Numbered from the stretch's first letter, positions 9,988-22,605 are shown. The stretch: DNA of 64,000 nucleotides from Phoenix dactylifera (GCF_009389715.1 NC_052395.1:25035482-25099481); one strand, 5' to 3'. Translations and numbers: made by a program. The notes: generated by a model not told the origin, from the sequence alone.

Positions 9988-12900
9988 TCATACATCATAC
10001 AAAAGGCTAAACTTCATAGCAGCAGGAATTAACAGGATAGAGGATGCCACAGCAGCTCCAAATATACGATGCGAAATTGAATATGTTGCACTCAGCTGTG
10101 GCTTCTTCAGAGGCAGATGTGGTGATAATGGACGGTTTGAAACAACTTTGGTGGATTCAGATAAGGCTCGACTTGCATGGAGAGCTCGGCTTCCATGGGA
10201 CGAATTCATTGGCTGTGAAGTTCCCAAATAGAAAGAAGATCCACAAGGGGACCTAGTGAAAGTTTTGTAGCCTCCAAGTTGCTCAAGTCTTGGAAGAGAC
10301 TGACGAACCAACCTGTATGAACATCCAGAACTGGTGCCAGTGAGAGGATCTGAGAAAATTGAATGCAACATGATGTTTGCACCATAAAGGAGCAACCATA
10401 TACATGTGCTATGTTCAATTTATAGAGATATTAAGCCTACTAAAAGCCAAGACTGCGTAATGGCTTTAGTTGTTCTGCATGTGAACATACACTTAGTATT
10501 GTTGTAGAACTCAAGAAACGTAGTAAATATTAATAACATAAGCTCAGGTGCAAGACATAGGGAGCTAGCTAAGAGCAAAAGGAACAGCAAAACTAGCAAA
10601 CCTCTTAACTAAAACAAGCTCGTCATAGATGCATGGCTAGCAAACCATGGACTTCTTTAAGTCTTTAAGGAAGAATACCAGGTGAGTTAATTCCTCATAG
10701 AGATTTGCACCAACGGCATATATTATGGAGGTCAGATGGTTATATAGGCCATCCCCCTTCGGTCCTTGGTATTTTTAGCAGCATATGCTTTGGCAGACAT
10801 GGAAACAGGATCCAATCATGTTGCAAGGGATCAAGTCATCTGAGATTCTAAACAATTGTCCAAACTTTTATTTTATGAAGTAAAAAATGGAACTGAAAAT
10901 GAAGAGTTATATTTTATCACTGAAAATTGAAATTTTTCCCTCCTACCATGAAGTGCAAATAGAGAACCTATATGAAGCATGGAGTGAGCAGTTGGGTTAA
11001 ACTTACATGCTCCTGCACTAAAATAGTTAACAATTAAAACCTACAGAGTCAAGAAATAAACTAGAGACAAGCTAGATAGGCAGTGCAACATAAGCATCCT
11101 CATCAGTTTGCTTGGCTTTAAGCAAGAAAGCTTGATGATCGAGCTTCATTATGGAGACAAGTCTGAAACCGAGGTTTTATGCAGATCACACTTATGTCAA
11201 CATCCCAGTGAGGAACCAATGATATATGGAAGAATATTTGAGGAGTAAACTGAGGGTTTTGCAGCTTTATCTCAGGTTCTAACCTTTTCGAGAAATTTGA
11301 TGTGGTGCACCAAAAGTGCTTTTTTTGAGAAAGTAGTATATCAAGTGATAAGGAAAGAATTTTGCAATACAAGCACAGACAAGGGTGTGAGGCCTTATTA
11401 AAAATTGAGATGCGCAAGTTAAGCCTTCCAAATGAGAAAACTCCTAGCGAGCAACTTATGCCACAGAACCATTGGATGAATTTATAAGCAAAACAGAGGA
11501 TAGAAGAAAAAATAGGCAGAAGAAAGGAGTCTATTTTCAAATTTAGAAAACTTTAGCCCACTTTATGGTTTGTATGTGAACTGTAATTTCTGCCAAAAGT
11601 TAAAATTTCATTAACGAATAAACTGCTATGAGCTGTGGTTGGGGTTGCAGTTTGCATATTATCCACTTTGACATAAAAATGTTGTAGTTGTATGTTCCCT
11701 TCACATGTAGCAGAATTTCACTGCTTTAATATGATTCCAATTGGAACTCTTAACACCTTTGACTTCATTTAATATACTTTTTGAAATGAAATGCAAGATT
11801 TCAGAAATCCTAATTTTCCTCAGAGAACCTTGTATTGAATTTACATGGGAACTGCCAAACTTTTACTTATCTCAAAGTAATTCACAAAATAAGGATAAGA
11901 AATTTGGCTTATTCAGATTTTACATTAGTACCTTTTAGTGAAACAGCCAATCACTAAAGGCAATGCCACAAGGCACATCAATTGGCACAATTAGCCCAAT
12001 ATCAACCATTCTACAGTGAACCAATGTTAGCAACAACAATAACAATTTTAGGAAATATACTGCTCATATCTATTCTATGTTCATCTCTTTCCACATTTCC
12101 AATGGATTTCATACACCAGTTTTTTTGCCAGTAGTTTGACATCTTTCCTGGAATTACTTTCGTGACCAATTTTGATATTCAAGCCAGCAATATAGAGATA
12201 ATAATTTTTCTTTAGGGTTAAGCCAAACTTAGAATTCATAGGAGTTAAAATGAAAGCACGGTTCGTCGTCTCAGTATCAGACCCCGTACCGGTGCCACAC
12301 TAGCACTGTGTCGGTACGGTACAGTACGAGATCTTTTTGGCGTACCGAATATCCATACACCATCCATACCGGATACCGGTACCAAACTGGTATGGTATGG
12401 TACGCCTATACCATCCGATTCAAGCCGGTACGACGAACTATGAATGAAAGTGTTCTGGGTACAAGCAAAATCTTCCAAGATTACTCTTGATATCAAGAAC
12501 CCAACAAGATCATATTTTTAAATATATGTCTTTCATTATAACACATTAATCTTACCACAACTCATATGAGGTCCATAGAATAATCTGGACTCACAAAAAT
12601 GGAAAATCATGCATAAAATCTAAAAGAAAATGAAGATCAGGAGCATAGAATTAATGCAAGTCAACAACTTCAAAAGTGCTAGGCATGAATTATCAATTAT
12701 CATACTAAGAAATGCTTTTCAAGTTTTCTATATAGGAGCATAACACCATAACAAATGCTATTATATCACCCAACAATGTTATGATTCTATGAAAATAATA
12801 AAATCTGTCCCCAAATATTATTTTCCCCTCTTGTTAAATAAAAGTGCTAGGCATGAATTATCAATTATCATACTAAGAAATGCTTTTCAAGTTTTCTATA

Positions 12901-14889
12901 TAGGAGCATAACACCATAACAAATGCTATTATATCACCCAACAATGTTATGATTCTATGAAAATAATAAATCTGTCCCCAAATATTATTTTCCCCTCTTG
13001 TTAAATAGAAACCATGAACATATACCAAAACAATATTTATGGTCATGCTCAAGAACCATTACTGGTTTTCAAGCATCTTAAAAAAAAGTTCATATGCCAT
13101 GTTTATTTCTCTGAAGAACAAAGGCTGGGTATCAAATTTTGACCAATTTTTTATGGGACTTACTTTACAAAAAATAGAGAGTTGCTCATATAATCATGGA
13201 AAGAGTAGAGCATCCATGCCCTTAGGACAGCATACGAGCATAAATTGCATGAACTCATTTCAAACAAAATTATGCTTTTCAGAAAGTTAGGCTCATATCA
13301 GACCACTATATTCATGTAATGACCCAACTATCTAATTTATCACCAAACAATCTTATACTCGTAATTTTTTATACATAAGAAGAACACCATGATGAATACT
13401 AATCTATGACCCAACAATCTTATGGTTTTACCAAAACAACAAAATCTATCATAAAAATCACTATGTCCTCAGGTCTTATTTTCTCCCCTTTCAAAACACA
13501 AACCTTGACACACATCTCAAGCCAATACTTATAATCATGCTCATGCAACATTATGAGTGTTCAACCATCTTACTTGAAAGTCAATAATATACCAAGTCTC
13601 ATTTCTTTAAAGGAAAAATAATGCTGGTATCAAATTCAAAAAACAAATTATTCTCAGACCTATTCTACAAAAAAAGAGTATTGGACCTGTTTTCACATTC
13701 TAATATTCCTCTCTTGATTGACCTTGATTTGGATGGATGAAAGGCATGCCTAGGTTCTTTTTCATGACTCACGTAAGAAGACACAATATTGCCGAGTGAT
13801 TAAAAGAAAAAGAAAACTAAAAGATGCACTAAAAGCATGAACAATATTAAATGAACGGATTGAATCAACCTCTATTTAATCTGAATTCATGCAACACTAA
13901 ACATCGAACGCATATAATTGAGAAAAACAAAAAGAGGGAGAACACTCAACCATCATTCAATCTGATCTCAAGCATCTTTGGCACCCCAAATTAATATAAA
14001 GAGTAGATCGAACCACTAATCTAGAGAAGAATCCTAGTTCTATGATAACAGGCTGATGTAGCCCATTTGGTGTAGATACTGAGGTAGATCTACTGTAGTC
14101 TTGGGTAAGGTTGTGAGGGAGAGGGTATGTGAGATCTTCTTGCTGCCTTAGGAAGTTATTTCCAGCAATAACTTCCCTTGGACGGTTGCTTCTTGTCCTG
14201 GTAACTCTCATGGTGGTTGTCAGCAATTCCTTGCATGATTAACTTCTTTTTTGTCCAAATAACTTTCTTTAGAAAGTAAATTCGAGCAAAAAACTACCCA
14301 TAGTTGCCTCTTATAAAAGTGGCGGAGCATAATCTTTTCAAGTGTCATGCATAAATTGATTAACCAAAGCTTGATGGGTCTAATATTTTTGACCATTTCT
14401 ATAATTGGCTGATCGCTGATTAATTTTTTGGGTGTAAACAGCACCTATACTTATGGATAACAGATTGAACATCTCAATGCCCTAAAGACAGCGCATAAAC
14501 ATAAATAGTAGATGAACTCACTTGAACAAATTTATGTTCTTTGCAAAAGGTCAGGCACCATCTGGCCATAAAATCGTCCATATACATAGATCATAATCGC
14601 AGGTGATCTGCTTACATTCAATAGAGGTGCACCAGAATGAAACCAAACTCTCTCTCCCCTTTCAAAAAACGGGAAATAAATCCTAGAAGCATGCGCCAAT
14701 CTCTAAATTTCCCTTTCAGGATGCATTTTATTCATGGTGGACAAAAAAAGTTCAGATTTTCAATATTTGCATTTTTTTTCCAATCAAATCTCGAGCAAAA
14801 CTTCACATTTTTTCAACATTACACACCGATCTAGAAAGAAAAGAATGAAATCTACCTCCAGCTGCCGCAGATTTAATTTTCGTCGCCAT
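9988..14889 (-). CDS. SDH3: Succinate dehydrogenase subunit 3, mitochondrial (SDH3)
   Basis: Small membrane-anchor subunit of respiratory complex II. With SDH4 it holds the SDH1-SDH2 catalytic pair in the inner mitochondrial membrane and helps form the heme b/ubiquinone site. I join exon 14856-14889 (34 nt: MATKIKSAAAG plus one base, donor GT at 14855) to exon 9988-10349 (acceptor AG at 10351-10350). The phases fit and give 131 residues. The N-terminal half is a Ser/Arg-rich mitochondrial presequence. The mature part has the plant SDH3 signature RPLSPHLPLKKPQLSATYS then HRIFGAA, and one hydrophobic segment before KFSLLYDV. Plant SDH3 is known to be short like this. The intron is 4,506 bp and repeat-filled. 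An extra small exon inside it cannot be excluded, but none is needed. Confidence 0.9.
12257..12442. mobile_element. 186-bp MITE with 8-bp TSD, in the SDH3 intron
   Basis: The termini are near-perfect inverted repeats: cacggttcgtcgt at the left and, on the other strand, catagttcgtcgt at the right (11 of 13 match). The flanks are an exact 8-bp duplication AATGAAAG (12249-12256 and 12443-12450). The inside is rich in 'taccggtac'-type palindromic words and codes for nothing. An 8-bp target duplication and short TIRs fit hAT-like non-autonomous elements. Two larger relatives are proposed at 40572 and 55035. Confidence 0.8.
12672..13007. repeat. 168-bp tandem duplication in the SDH3 intron
   Basis: Two head-to-tail copies (12672-12839 and 12840-13007) start at 'aaaagtgctaggcatg'. 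They differ by about a single base in an A run, so the duplication is very recent. Confidence 0.95.
12900..14570. repeat. Older diverged duplication within the SDH3 intron
   Basis: Bases 12900-13310 resemble 13377-13687 plus 14441-14570. Shared blocks in order are 'caacaatgttatg'/'caacaatcttatgg', 'tcatgctcaagaacc'/'tcatgctcatgcaac' and 'atgcccttaggacagc'/'atgccctaaagacagc'. The second copy is split by the solo LTR at 13688-14440, so the first copy acts as its empty site. Confidence 0.65.
13688..14440. mobile_element. Solo LTR, about 753 bp
   Basis: A fossil of an LTR retrotransposon reduced to one LTR. It begins TGTTTTCACA and ends GGTGTAAACA, whose reverse complement nearly matches the start. 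It is flanked by 5-mers GGACC and GCACC (one mismatch). The paralogous stretch at 13150-13310 lacks it, which supports the boundaries. No coding parts are present, so the superfamily is undetermined. A related piece lies at 16390-16958. Confidence 0.65.
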
Positions 14890-16389
14890 CTCAGGGAAGA
14901 TCGCGGAAACCCTAGCAAAATCGGCAAAAAAAAGAACAAATTAAACCGAATAGCAGACATTGAATAGATCTAGGGTTTCCATTCCCAGAGTGGGAAGTGC
15001 CCCTACCTCGCACCCTATCTCTCTTTCTCCCTCCCTTGCTGCGTCGAAGCCCAAAAAGATCAATGTTCTTCTCGATAAATAAGCCACCGCTGAATGGGAA
15101 CCGGAACAGGGCATTGGGCGGAGGCAAGCAAACCGGACAAAACTGACTCTGTTCGACGGTTATCGAATCGGACCGGAGTAGACCGTACGAAGGACGCGGG
15201 CACGGGGGAGAGCCGAGCTTAACGGGCCAGGTCGTGGAATGGACTCAACACATTCCCATTAAACTGGCCGGACTCAGACAATGGTCAAGTGGATACGGGA
15301 TGAGGGGCAAAGAAGGGATAGAAATTCTCTACTCTACTATATCGTTAGATGGTGGAGGACTACAACGCCTTCTAGACTGTACATATGTATTGGAAGACGA
15401 ATAAAATTGCGGACTAGATCGCAGCTTTTGCTGCCCAGCACTCTGAGAAGTTCTTTGAACCACCAAGGGGCCACTCCTCCACTGCTTTATCATTTTCTCT
15501 TTTTTGATTCTGCCAGCTACATTTATGCTAGAAAAGTGTGAGCAACCGTTGTACCGAGAAGAAAGAAAAAAAAAAAGATTCTAATTTGTGAGAGGTACCT
15601 TAAGTGTCACCGGTTTTGAGATGCTGTATTGTACCTTAAGAATGGGTCGAAAGGATTTGCAAGAGATACCAGTATTTCATCGGATTCTGCAGAGAAGTGC
15701 ATGTAACTAATTAACCATTCAATTGGCATCGCCTGACTTCGTCGACTCTTCCTTGCAATGGTAGGTGAGAGGAGATGACAAAGTGGTGGAAACACAACCT
15801 GAGGTCTGTGATCGAAGCCCTTATTAGTAATGGAAGTGGATTCTCCACTTCAAACATAACTAAGAGAGGCCAAATTATCATGGCTACTTATGTACATGAT
15901 CATGAGTACCTAAGTAAAAGAGCCAACCGTGCTACAGGTCAGATTCCATTACAAGTTCTTCTAATTATTTATTTTAGGAAGTTTTGTACATAACCCTTGA
16001 TAAGCTCTAATAATACAAACAAATTACCAAGGTGATGATCCACAAACATTATTAAAACAAGTCAGCATATGTAGAAAATCCTCTACTTTGTTGCTATACC
16101 GAACCGAAATATTATCAGGATATTGCTCTCTAATAAATCAATTTTACATGGGTGTTTTGCATTTCATCTTTTTATTTCCTGAAAAATATAAATCTATAGA
16201 TCAAGGATCGCAAGCATGTCAAATTGATCAAATTGATCGGAAAGATATAATCAACCAAGGAAAACAAGTTCAGTGGCCTGGTAAAAGAACTTAAACTTTC
16301 TAATAGGATGTGAATATTGCAAATAAAGAAATATTAAGCGAAAGTAATAACTTGTAGGTAGAGAAAAAGCAGCAAATAAAATCCCTACA
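14890..16389. other. SDH3 promoter and leader, then spacer
   Basis: Bases 14890 to about 15130 are GC-richer and pyrimidine-rich on the minus strand, as expected for the SDH3 leader and core promoter. I cannot name one TATA box with confidence. 15130-15300 is also GC-rich. From 15300 to 16389 there are only short chance frames. Confidence 0.4.
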
Positions 16390-16958
16390 TGAAAGAAATA
16401 TAATTGAATACACCGGCAATTATTCTCAGAGTAGAATAACCATCATGCTAAAGAACAGAATAATCCAATAAGAGTCTAAGATGCCAAATCCTCTTAACAC
16501 TCAATTGATCTCCTTAAGATAGAATAGGATGTCATTTTAGAGATTTAAACCAAAAATGGATGCAGAATCCTCTCAATGCTCAACAGAAGCTGTCCAAAAT
16601 CCGGATAGTCAATTATTCATGTGTGTAGAGTGTGATAAACAATAAAGAGTGAAGGTAGCATTTTTACTTTTATGATACAGATTGGTAATTATTTCCAGTA
16701 ATAAATATTCTCTTTTGGTGGTATTTGTCCTAATTAGCCCTTCTTTGGTGGTTGAATGAGTCTTGTTCTTTTAACTTATTAAAAAAGTCAATTCAACAGT
16801 TAACTATCAAAATATGGCTTGTTGAGTAGTTGCTAAGTGGCCAACATGGTCTTCCAAGTATATGTACAAATGATTAGCCTAATATTGATCCATCTTATGT
16901 TTTAACTATTTACTATAGTTGGCCGATGATCAATTAATTTTAGGGTGTAAATACCTTT
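16390..16958. mobile_element. Fragment related to the solo LTR at 13688
   Basis: The right part parallels the solo LTR at 13688-14440. Matching blocks are 'ttatttccag(c/t)aat', then a region ending 'gat(c)aattaatttt(a)gggtgtaaa'. It is more diverged, and its left end cannot be fixed. It is a fossil LTR fragment. Confidence 0.45.
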
Positions 16959-17059
16959 CTTTATTCCCTAGTCTTTCAAGTTTCAACCTATTTAATGTTG
17001 CTAAAAGGTCGAAGTGAAAAGATCATGAGACTTTATATGGATATGGACTTGCTTCTCTG

Positions 17060-18325
17060 GGGATAAATAACTATCAAAATAAAACCAAACAAATGAGACT
17101 GAAACCATCCATTTGTAGGATCTAAGACATCTTCAAATGAGTAGTCGCATTCCTTAAGCAATAATATATATTTTGAGATATAAGTCTGAGAAAAAAAAAC
17201 TAAATCCTAATTTCAAGTGGGTACCTGAGTTGCATCAGTCTTCCTCTTGGGAAAAAAAGAGAATTTCCCAAGTGGCCAAGTTCAGGAGCACAACTAGACT
17301 CCTTAAACTCAATAGACAAACTTAAACTTCCAACATGGAAATATTAAACATAAAAATGGTAACGGATAATAAGTTGTCTTCTCAAGTTCTACGTGCATGA
17401 AATTGATTTCAATCTTACATGACTTTCATCTTCAACTAAAACATTTATGATCCAAAAACCGTTTCTAAGCATTCATGCATACTTATACCATCCCCACAAT
17501 CAATTCTTTATAAAGAATGTTAAGTAGAAACATTCATGTGCTTCAAAGAGTTACATTAAATTTATGCATGAGCTATACATAAAGTATCTCCATTCAACTT
17601 TTCAATCTTCAAATCTTTGTGATGTTCAATCTCTTTGGATGATGAAAATCATTGACTAATGGACCAAAACATGCATAACCATCATTGATATTATCAGCAT
17701 GATATATAGAGAATCAACTGATCCTTTTTGAGATAAATCACTGGTTGCAACCTTTAAATAAGAGCAAAAAAAGAAGACTGAATTACCTCTAGTTCATTGT
17801 TGTAACAATGGAGCCTCTCAAGCCAGTAGTTCCTTGCAAGGAATGTAAGAAATGTCAAGAGCTCGCTGATTATGGTGAATCTTAGCAGCACCATCATTTC
17901 TTAGGATTCTGGAAATGCTCCAAGTTCAGTTCAGTTTTTGTTTGAATCCTAGGAAGTCCTCATGAACTTGATCCATTGTCGTAGAAGTGATGCCATTTAC
18001 CCTTGAATTATCCAAACCAGGCTATCTCCCTTAAGATAACATAGACAAATGTATCAGAATCTGATACCAGTAATAGAAATGGAAGATACGGGAGATAGAG
18101 ACCTCCCTTAAGATCTTGTGCATCCATGATGAATAAAATCTATTTTAAAAATCAAATAACACTTCACTAATTCATAGGATGAACTGTTGAACAACTATTA
18201 CTCGCATAAAAAACTTTATTACTTGGGAGTTGAACGCTTTGAGTCCACTGAAAACATAAGTACCTTTGTTACAAGGCTGAAACTCCAGTATGATCATGTG
18301 TATTTCTGGGCTGATATTTGGCCAT
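17060..18325. repeat. Segmental duplication, copy A, left part
   Basis: This runs parallel to 39880-41920. Examples are 'cttcataaagaatgtt', 'tttatgcatgagct', 'atgatatatagag', 'gagataaatcactggttgcaacc', 'acttcactaattcatagg' and 'gctgaaactccag', all in the same order. No coding exon is recognisable in either copy. It stops where the Gypsy-like element begins and resumes in pieces after 26850 and 31672. Confidence 0.8.
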
Positions 18326-18970
18326 TGTTGCGGGATTTTCACCCCGACAACATCATAGTCCAAACCGAGCCGAGCAGGAAAAGCGAATGCGTCCCACCGA
18401 GGTATTGTCCGTCTGGGCCCATGGGCAGGAGCTCGCACAGGGGGCTTAGGCGTCCCTCACGGTTTTGTCCCAAAAGGCGCCTCGGTGAGAAGAGGTTCTT
18501 GAGCCCCCCATTTAAGGCACAGACCTTTCCGCTGAACGGTCGATGTGGGACTAAATTCGGTGCACCCCCCCCCCCCACACAACATAACCCTCCCAGCGGA
18601 AGGTCCTGAGCCGGTTTATCTGATTGACGGCCTCCAGACCCAGAGGGTAGCTGTGGCGAGGAGCGCGCCCCTTCCTGGCGCGCCATCTGTTGCGGATTTT
18701 CACCCCGACAAAGCATAGTCCCAAATCGAGCCGAGCAGGAAAAGCGAATGCGCCCCCACCGAAGTATTGTCCGCTCTGGGCCCCGTGGGCGCGGAGCTCG
18801 TACGGCGTGCACACCACCTACGGGCGCGGAGCTCGCACAGGGGGCTTAGGCGTTCCTCACAGTTTTGTCCCCAAAAGGCGCCTCGGTGAGAAGAGGTTAT
18901 TGAGCCCCCATTTAAGGCACAGACCTTTCCGCTGAACGGTCGATGTGGACTAAATTCGGTGCACCCCCCC
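18326..18970. repeat. Direct duplication (period 362 bp) at the left end of the Gypsy-like element
   Basis: Units start at 18326 and 18688 with 'tgttgcgg(g)attttcacc'. They share about 280 bp, ending in a C-homopolymer. The spacer at 18600-18687 occurs only in the first unit. Confidence 0.85.
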
Positions 18971-20309
18971 CCACAACATAGCCCCCTTGAACACCACCAC
19001 CCTTACCCTGAGGGCGCGCCGAGCTCAGGCCAACATTGACCAGAGCGTCCTCGCTCACGAGGTCATTCAGCAGAATATTCTCCCCGAGGCCGCTAAGAGC
19101 GTCGAGGATCCCCTGCTCGCCCTTGGACAATTTAGGGGAGCTTTGTTGGCGGTTTTAAGCCGGGTTTGCCTCCCACCGAGGGTCCGAACCCCCATGCCCG
19201 CTCGGAAGACAAAAAGAAAAACTTCTCCTTCCATCCATAAATGGATGTAGGAGCACCCGAAAGAGTTGGCCGACCATCCCGAAGGGCAAGGTAGAGCCTA
19301 CTCTCCATCTCCTGGATTGGACTTCAGCAAGAAGTACCACCGGAAGACGTTTACGGAAGTCGGCACCTGTGGCCTTCCCGTGTGCCAGGCACAAGGATAA
19401 AAAAGTCGGACAATCGTCCTCCACGCGTTTGGAGCAAGATGCAACCGGGACGACTTGATACATCGCCAGGAGCTCATTCACGAACCCGTAGAGGGGGGAA
19501 CCGCAGGCCGGCCCAGAGTGTTTCTAAATACACTCCGATCCGGCCTGGAGGAGGTTCTCCGTTACCGATCCCCCAGCCCCGCGAGTTCCAGACGGAACCC
19601 CGCGCTGAGGAAAGAACCATTCCTCAGTCATCTCCACCTCCTCAACCACTCATGGTGGACCCAACTCGTCCGGACCACGGACCCATCTCAAAAGAAAAGA
19701 GAGAAAAAAAAAGGAAGGAAGCAAAAGCAAGAGCCCTTCCGAGCAAACGAAGGGGAACACCTACTTAGATCTTCGCCGGAGACGTGCGAGGATCGGAGAG
19801 GGAAAACCGAAGTAATTGCTTCGGAAGCGCGAGAGAAATAAGGGAATGGAAGAAAGGGATCCAGAGAACAACAAGCAACGGCAGCCAAGCAGAAACCCTA
19901 AGGACCGGGACGGGGGTCTATATAGCCCCCCCAACGGCCCGGATCGATGAGGGCGGAATCCAGCCTCCCGTTCAAATCATGCCGCGTGTCAGCCCCGGAG
20001 ATCGAGGCGGCATATCCAATTTGGATCAGCGCTTTAAATACAAAATCAAGGAAACATCCCCTCGAGTTGTGGAGCCCCATCATGAGCCCACGATGCGAGG
20101 ACGCTTCGAAAAACGAAAGGGTGTAGCCCATCATCTCCCATTAAGAGCGCCTTAAAGCGCGCGAAGCGCTGGAACAATTCAAAATTTCCCGGCCTACAAC
20201 ACGGCAGAAACGGCTACTTCTCACGCCCGAGCTCACAAGCGGCTCGAGCTCGGAAGTCAGAGGGTAGTGTTGGGGGAAAAACGAGCCACTTCGGAACATG
20301 ACCGCCCAG

Positions 20310-20745
20310 CCCGGCGTCCGACCAGAAGGCGCCCGACCAGGCGCCTGACCAAAGGATGCCCGACCAGAAGGCGTCCGACCAGAAGGCACCTGGCCAGAAG
20401 GCGCCCGACCTAGGGACGCCCGACCTAGTGGCGCCCGACCAGGCTTTAAGGCCTGCAACCGGATCTGGAGTCCGACCAGGCGTTCAACTCCAAGACGCCC
20501 CGCCCAAACACTCTGGGCCCTTAGCATCCTCGACTTCAAGAGCCTGATCTTCCGACTACACCATTCACCTGTTGCAGTTGCATCCTCCTGCCAGCCCGAT
20601 TAGGGACCATGCCCTGCCATTGCACTCAACAATTAATGCGCATGGCCTCTGCTGATCTCCGGCTCACTCAACAATTAATGTGCATGGCCTCTGCTGATCT
20701 CCGGATCACTCAACAATTAATGCGCATGGCTCCTGCCATCTACGG
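20310..20745. repeat. Two minisatellites inside the Gypsy-like LTR
   Basis: At about 20310-20450 a 12-15-bp unit around 'aggcgcccgaccag' is repeated roughly ten times with variation. At about 20622-20745 a 40-bp unit beginning 'actcaacaattaatg' occurs three times. Both lie in the U3 part of the LTR. Short frames across them are compositional. Confidence 0.85.
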
Positions 20746-21159
20746 ATCTCAAGCCTTCCCACGGCAAGTCCGCCTGGCCGCGTCCGATCAACCACGACGA
20801 CTCATTGCCGTCAGCCTGATCTCCTACGGCAAGGCATTAATTCATACGATCATGCATTAATCAGACACATGCAATCATACAGTAACCCGTTCGCTCCATC
20901 ACATCGCAGGTATATCTATATCCCTCCATAAAAGAAAAAGGGAGGACTCTCTAGGGACTCTCTCTCCTTCCACTCGTTAGCCCCCTCTGACTTAAGCATC
21001 GGAGGGCCGGCGCCGGAAACCCCGGCCACCGGCTTTTTGCAGATCCTCCGGAGGACGTCGCATGTCGACGGACCGTCACCCGCAATCTCACGCTGGAGCT
21101 CCTCCTTCTCAACCGAGCGGTCACCCCCGGATCCAATTTCCAGCAACAGCCATCATAAT

Positions 21160-21783
21160 TGTTGGAATTTGGATAGATTTTTAAAAGTTTTAAAGAGGTG
21201 TTAATAAAAAAGATTTGTAACCCCCAAAATTTTAAAAGAATCATTTCAAATCCCATTTGGAAGTTTCAAAACTTCCTATTATCTCTCATTATGGCCTTAA
21301 TGAGGCCATAAGTATTCAACCGTTATGGTTGGATTACAAAAGGCCTATAAAAGAACCATTCCTTATATCTAAAAAAAACTAAAAGTCTTCTTCTTGCTCC
21401 CATAGTCTCTTCCTACCACTATTTTCTCTTTTATAATTACCTATTTTATTTTATATTTTGGGCAACCGATATAGATTAGATAATCTGCCTACTACAAACA
21501 TGCACGGTAGATTAGGCCCGCTGTGAGTCGTTTGGGTTGTATCTTGGAATCGTCGTTGACCGCAATACCTGCACGTGAGGAGGCAACAACGGCTTTAGAA
21601 CAGTGCGTCTCTTGGCGTGCCTCTCACACCTCACAAGCCAGATATTTTCTTACCACTATTTTATTATAATTATTAGATTTTCTTTTTTTATGTGATTTAA
21701 ATATTTATGAAGCATCTTGTGGATCAATATTTTATTATAATTGTTAGATTTCCTTATTATGTGATTTAATATTTTACAAAGCA
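21160..21783 (+). repeat. Copia 5' LTR
   Basis: Begins TGTTGGAATTTGG and ends ACAAAGCA, paired with the right LTR at 26222-26849. A putative TATA region is the 'ctataaaagaacc' near 21347. Confidence 0.85.
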
Positions 21784-21959
21784 TCTTGCTATATCAACAT
21801 TCTAAAGCCGTTATTATATTGTTCCATCTATATGTTTATATATTCTGCAAGATGCATTGTTGAACACTGTTTTTTCTCATCTTTGATAGAAATCATTATT
21901 GGATACACTTTAAATAATATATATATATATATATATATAGTTTAGCTTTAGATTCTCAA

Positions 21960-22605
21960 TTTTAACATTAAACTGTTTAATTTAAAAAAAAAATTGGTTT
22001 ACTATTTTAATCAAGAAAATAGATTACTGTTTTAATTAAAAAACAGTTTACTATTTAATTTAAAAAAAACAGTTTAGCATTTTAATAAAAAAAGTTTACT
22101 GTTTAATAAAAAATAGTTTACTGTTTAATTTAAAAAATATAGTTTACTGTTTTAATCAAGAAAACATATTACTGTTTTAATAAAAAAACAGTTTACTGTT
22201 TAATTTAAAAAAAATAGTTTACTGTTTAATGAAAAAAACAATTTACTGTTTAATTAAAAAAACAGTTTACTGTTTTAATCAAAAAACAGTTTACTGTTTA
22301 ATAAAAAAATAGTTTATAAAACAGTTTACTATTTTAATTAAAAAAACAGTTTATTGTTTGATTAAAAAAATAGTTTACTGTTTAATTAAAGAAAACAATT
22401 TACTGTTAAACTAAAAAAAAATAAATAAAACAGTTTACTGTTTTAATTAAGAAAACAGTTTACTGTTTTAATATTTTTAAGAAAATAGTTTACTGTTTTA
22501 ATTAAGAAAATAGTTTTACTGCTTTAATAAAAAAACAGTTTACTATTTAATCAAAAAAAATAGCTTACTGTTTTAAATTAATAAAAAAATAGTTTTGGCT
22601 AAGAT
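21960..22605. repeat. AT-rich minisatellite in the Copia leader
   Basis: Roughly 25 imperfect units of about 20-27 bp, built around 'aacagtttactgttttaat' with flanking A runs, lie between the 5' LTR and the gag remnant. The core is partly palindromic (cagtttactg), so it can fold back. Copia leaders do not usually carry such an array. It is described as a later expansion in this fossil. Confidence 0.85.

Larger units (their letters stand above)
18326..21148 (+). mobile_element. Gypsy-like LTR element remnant, internally rearranged
   Basis: A GC-rich fossil bounded by an exact 5-bp duplication GCCAT (18321-18325 and 21149-21153). The unoccupied host sequence is seen at about 26960, 29305 and 41910, so the boundaries are sound. 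It starts TGTTG and ends CAACA. The right 881 bp (20268-21148) looks like a 3' LTR, with a purine-rich tract just before it and a TATA-like 'ccataaaag' near 20925. The left part does not repeat that LTR. No intact gag or pol is visible, and it is clearly broken. It may be a chimeric insertion or one very long solo LTR. Confidence 0.7.

Noticed and set aside
18187-20155. Several overlapping open frames of 120-160 codons on both strands
   Set aside because: They lie in the GC-rich Gypsy-like fossil, overlap each other, cross homopolymer C runs and show no conserved domain.
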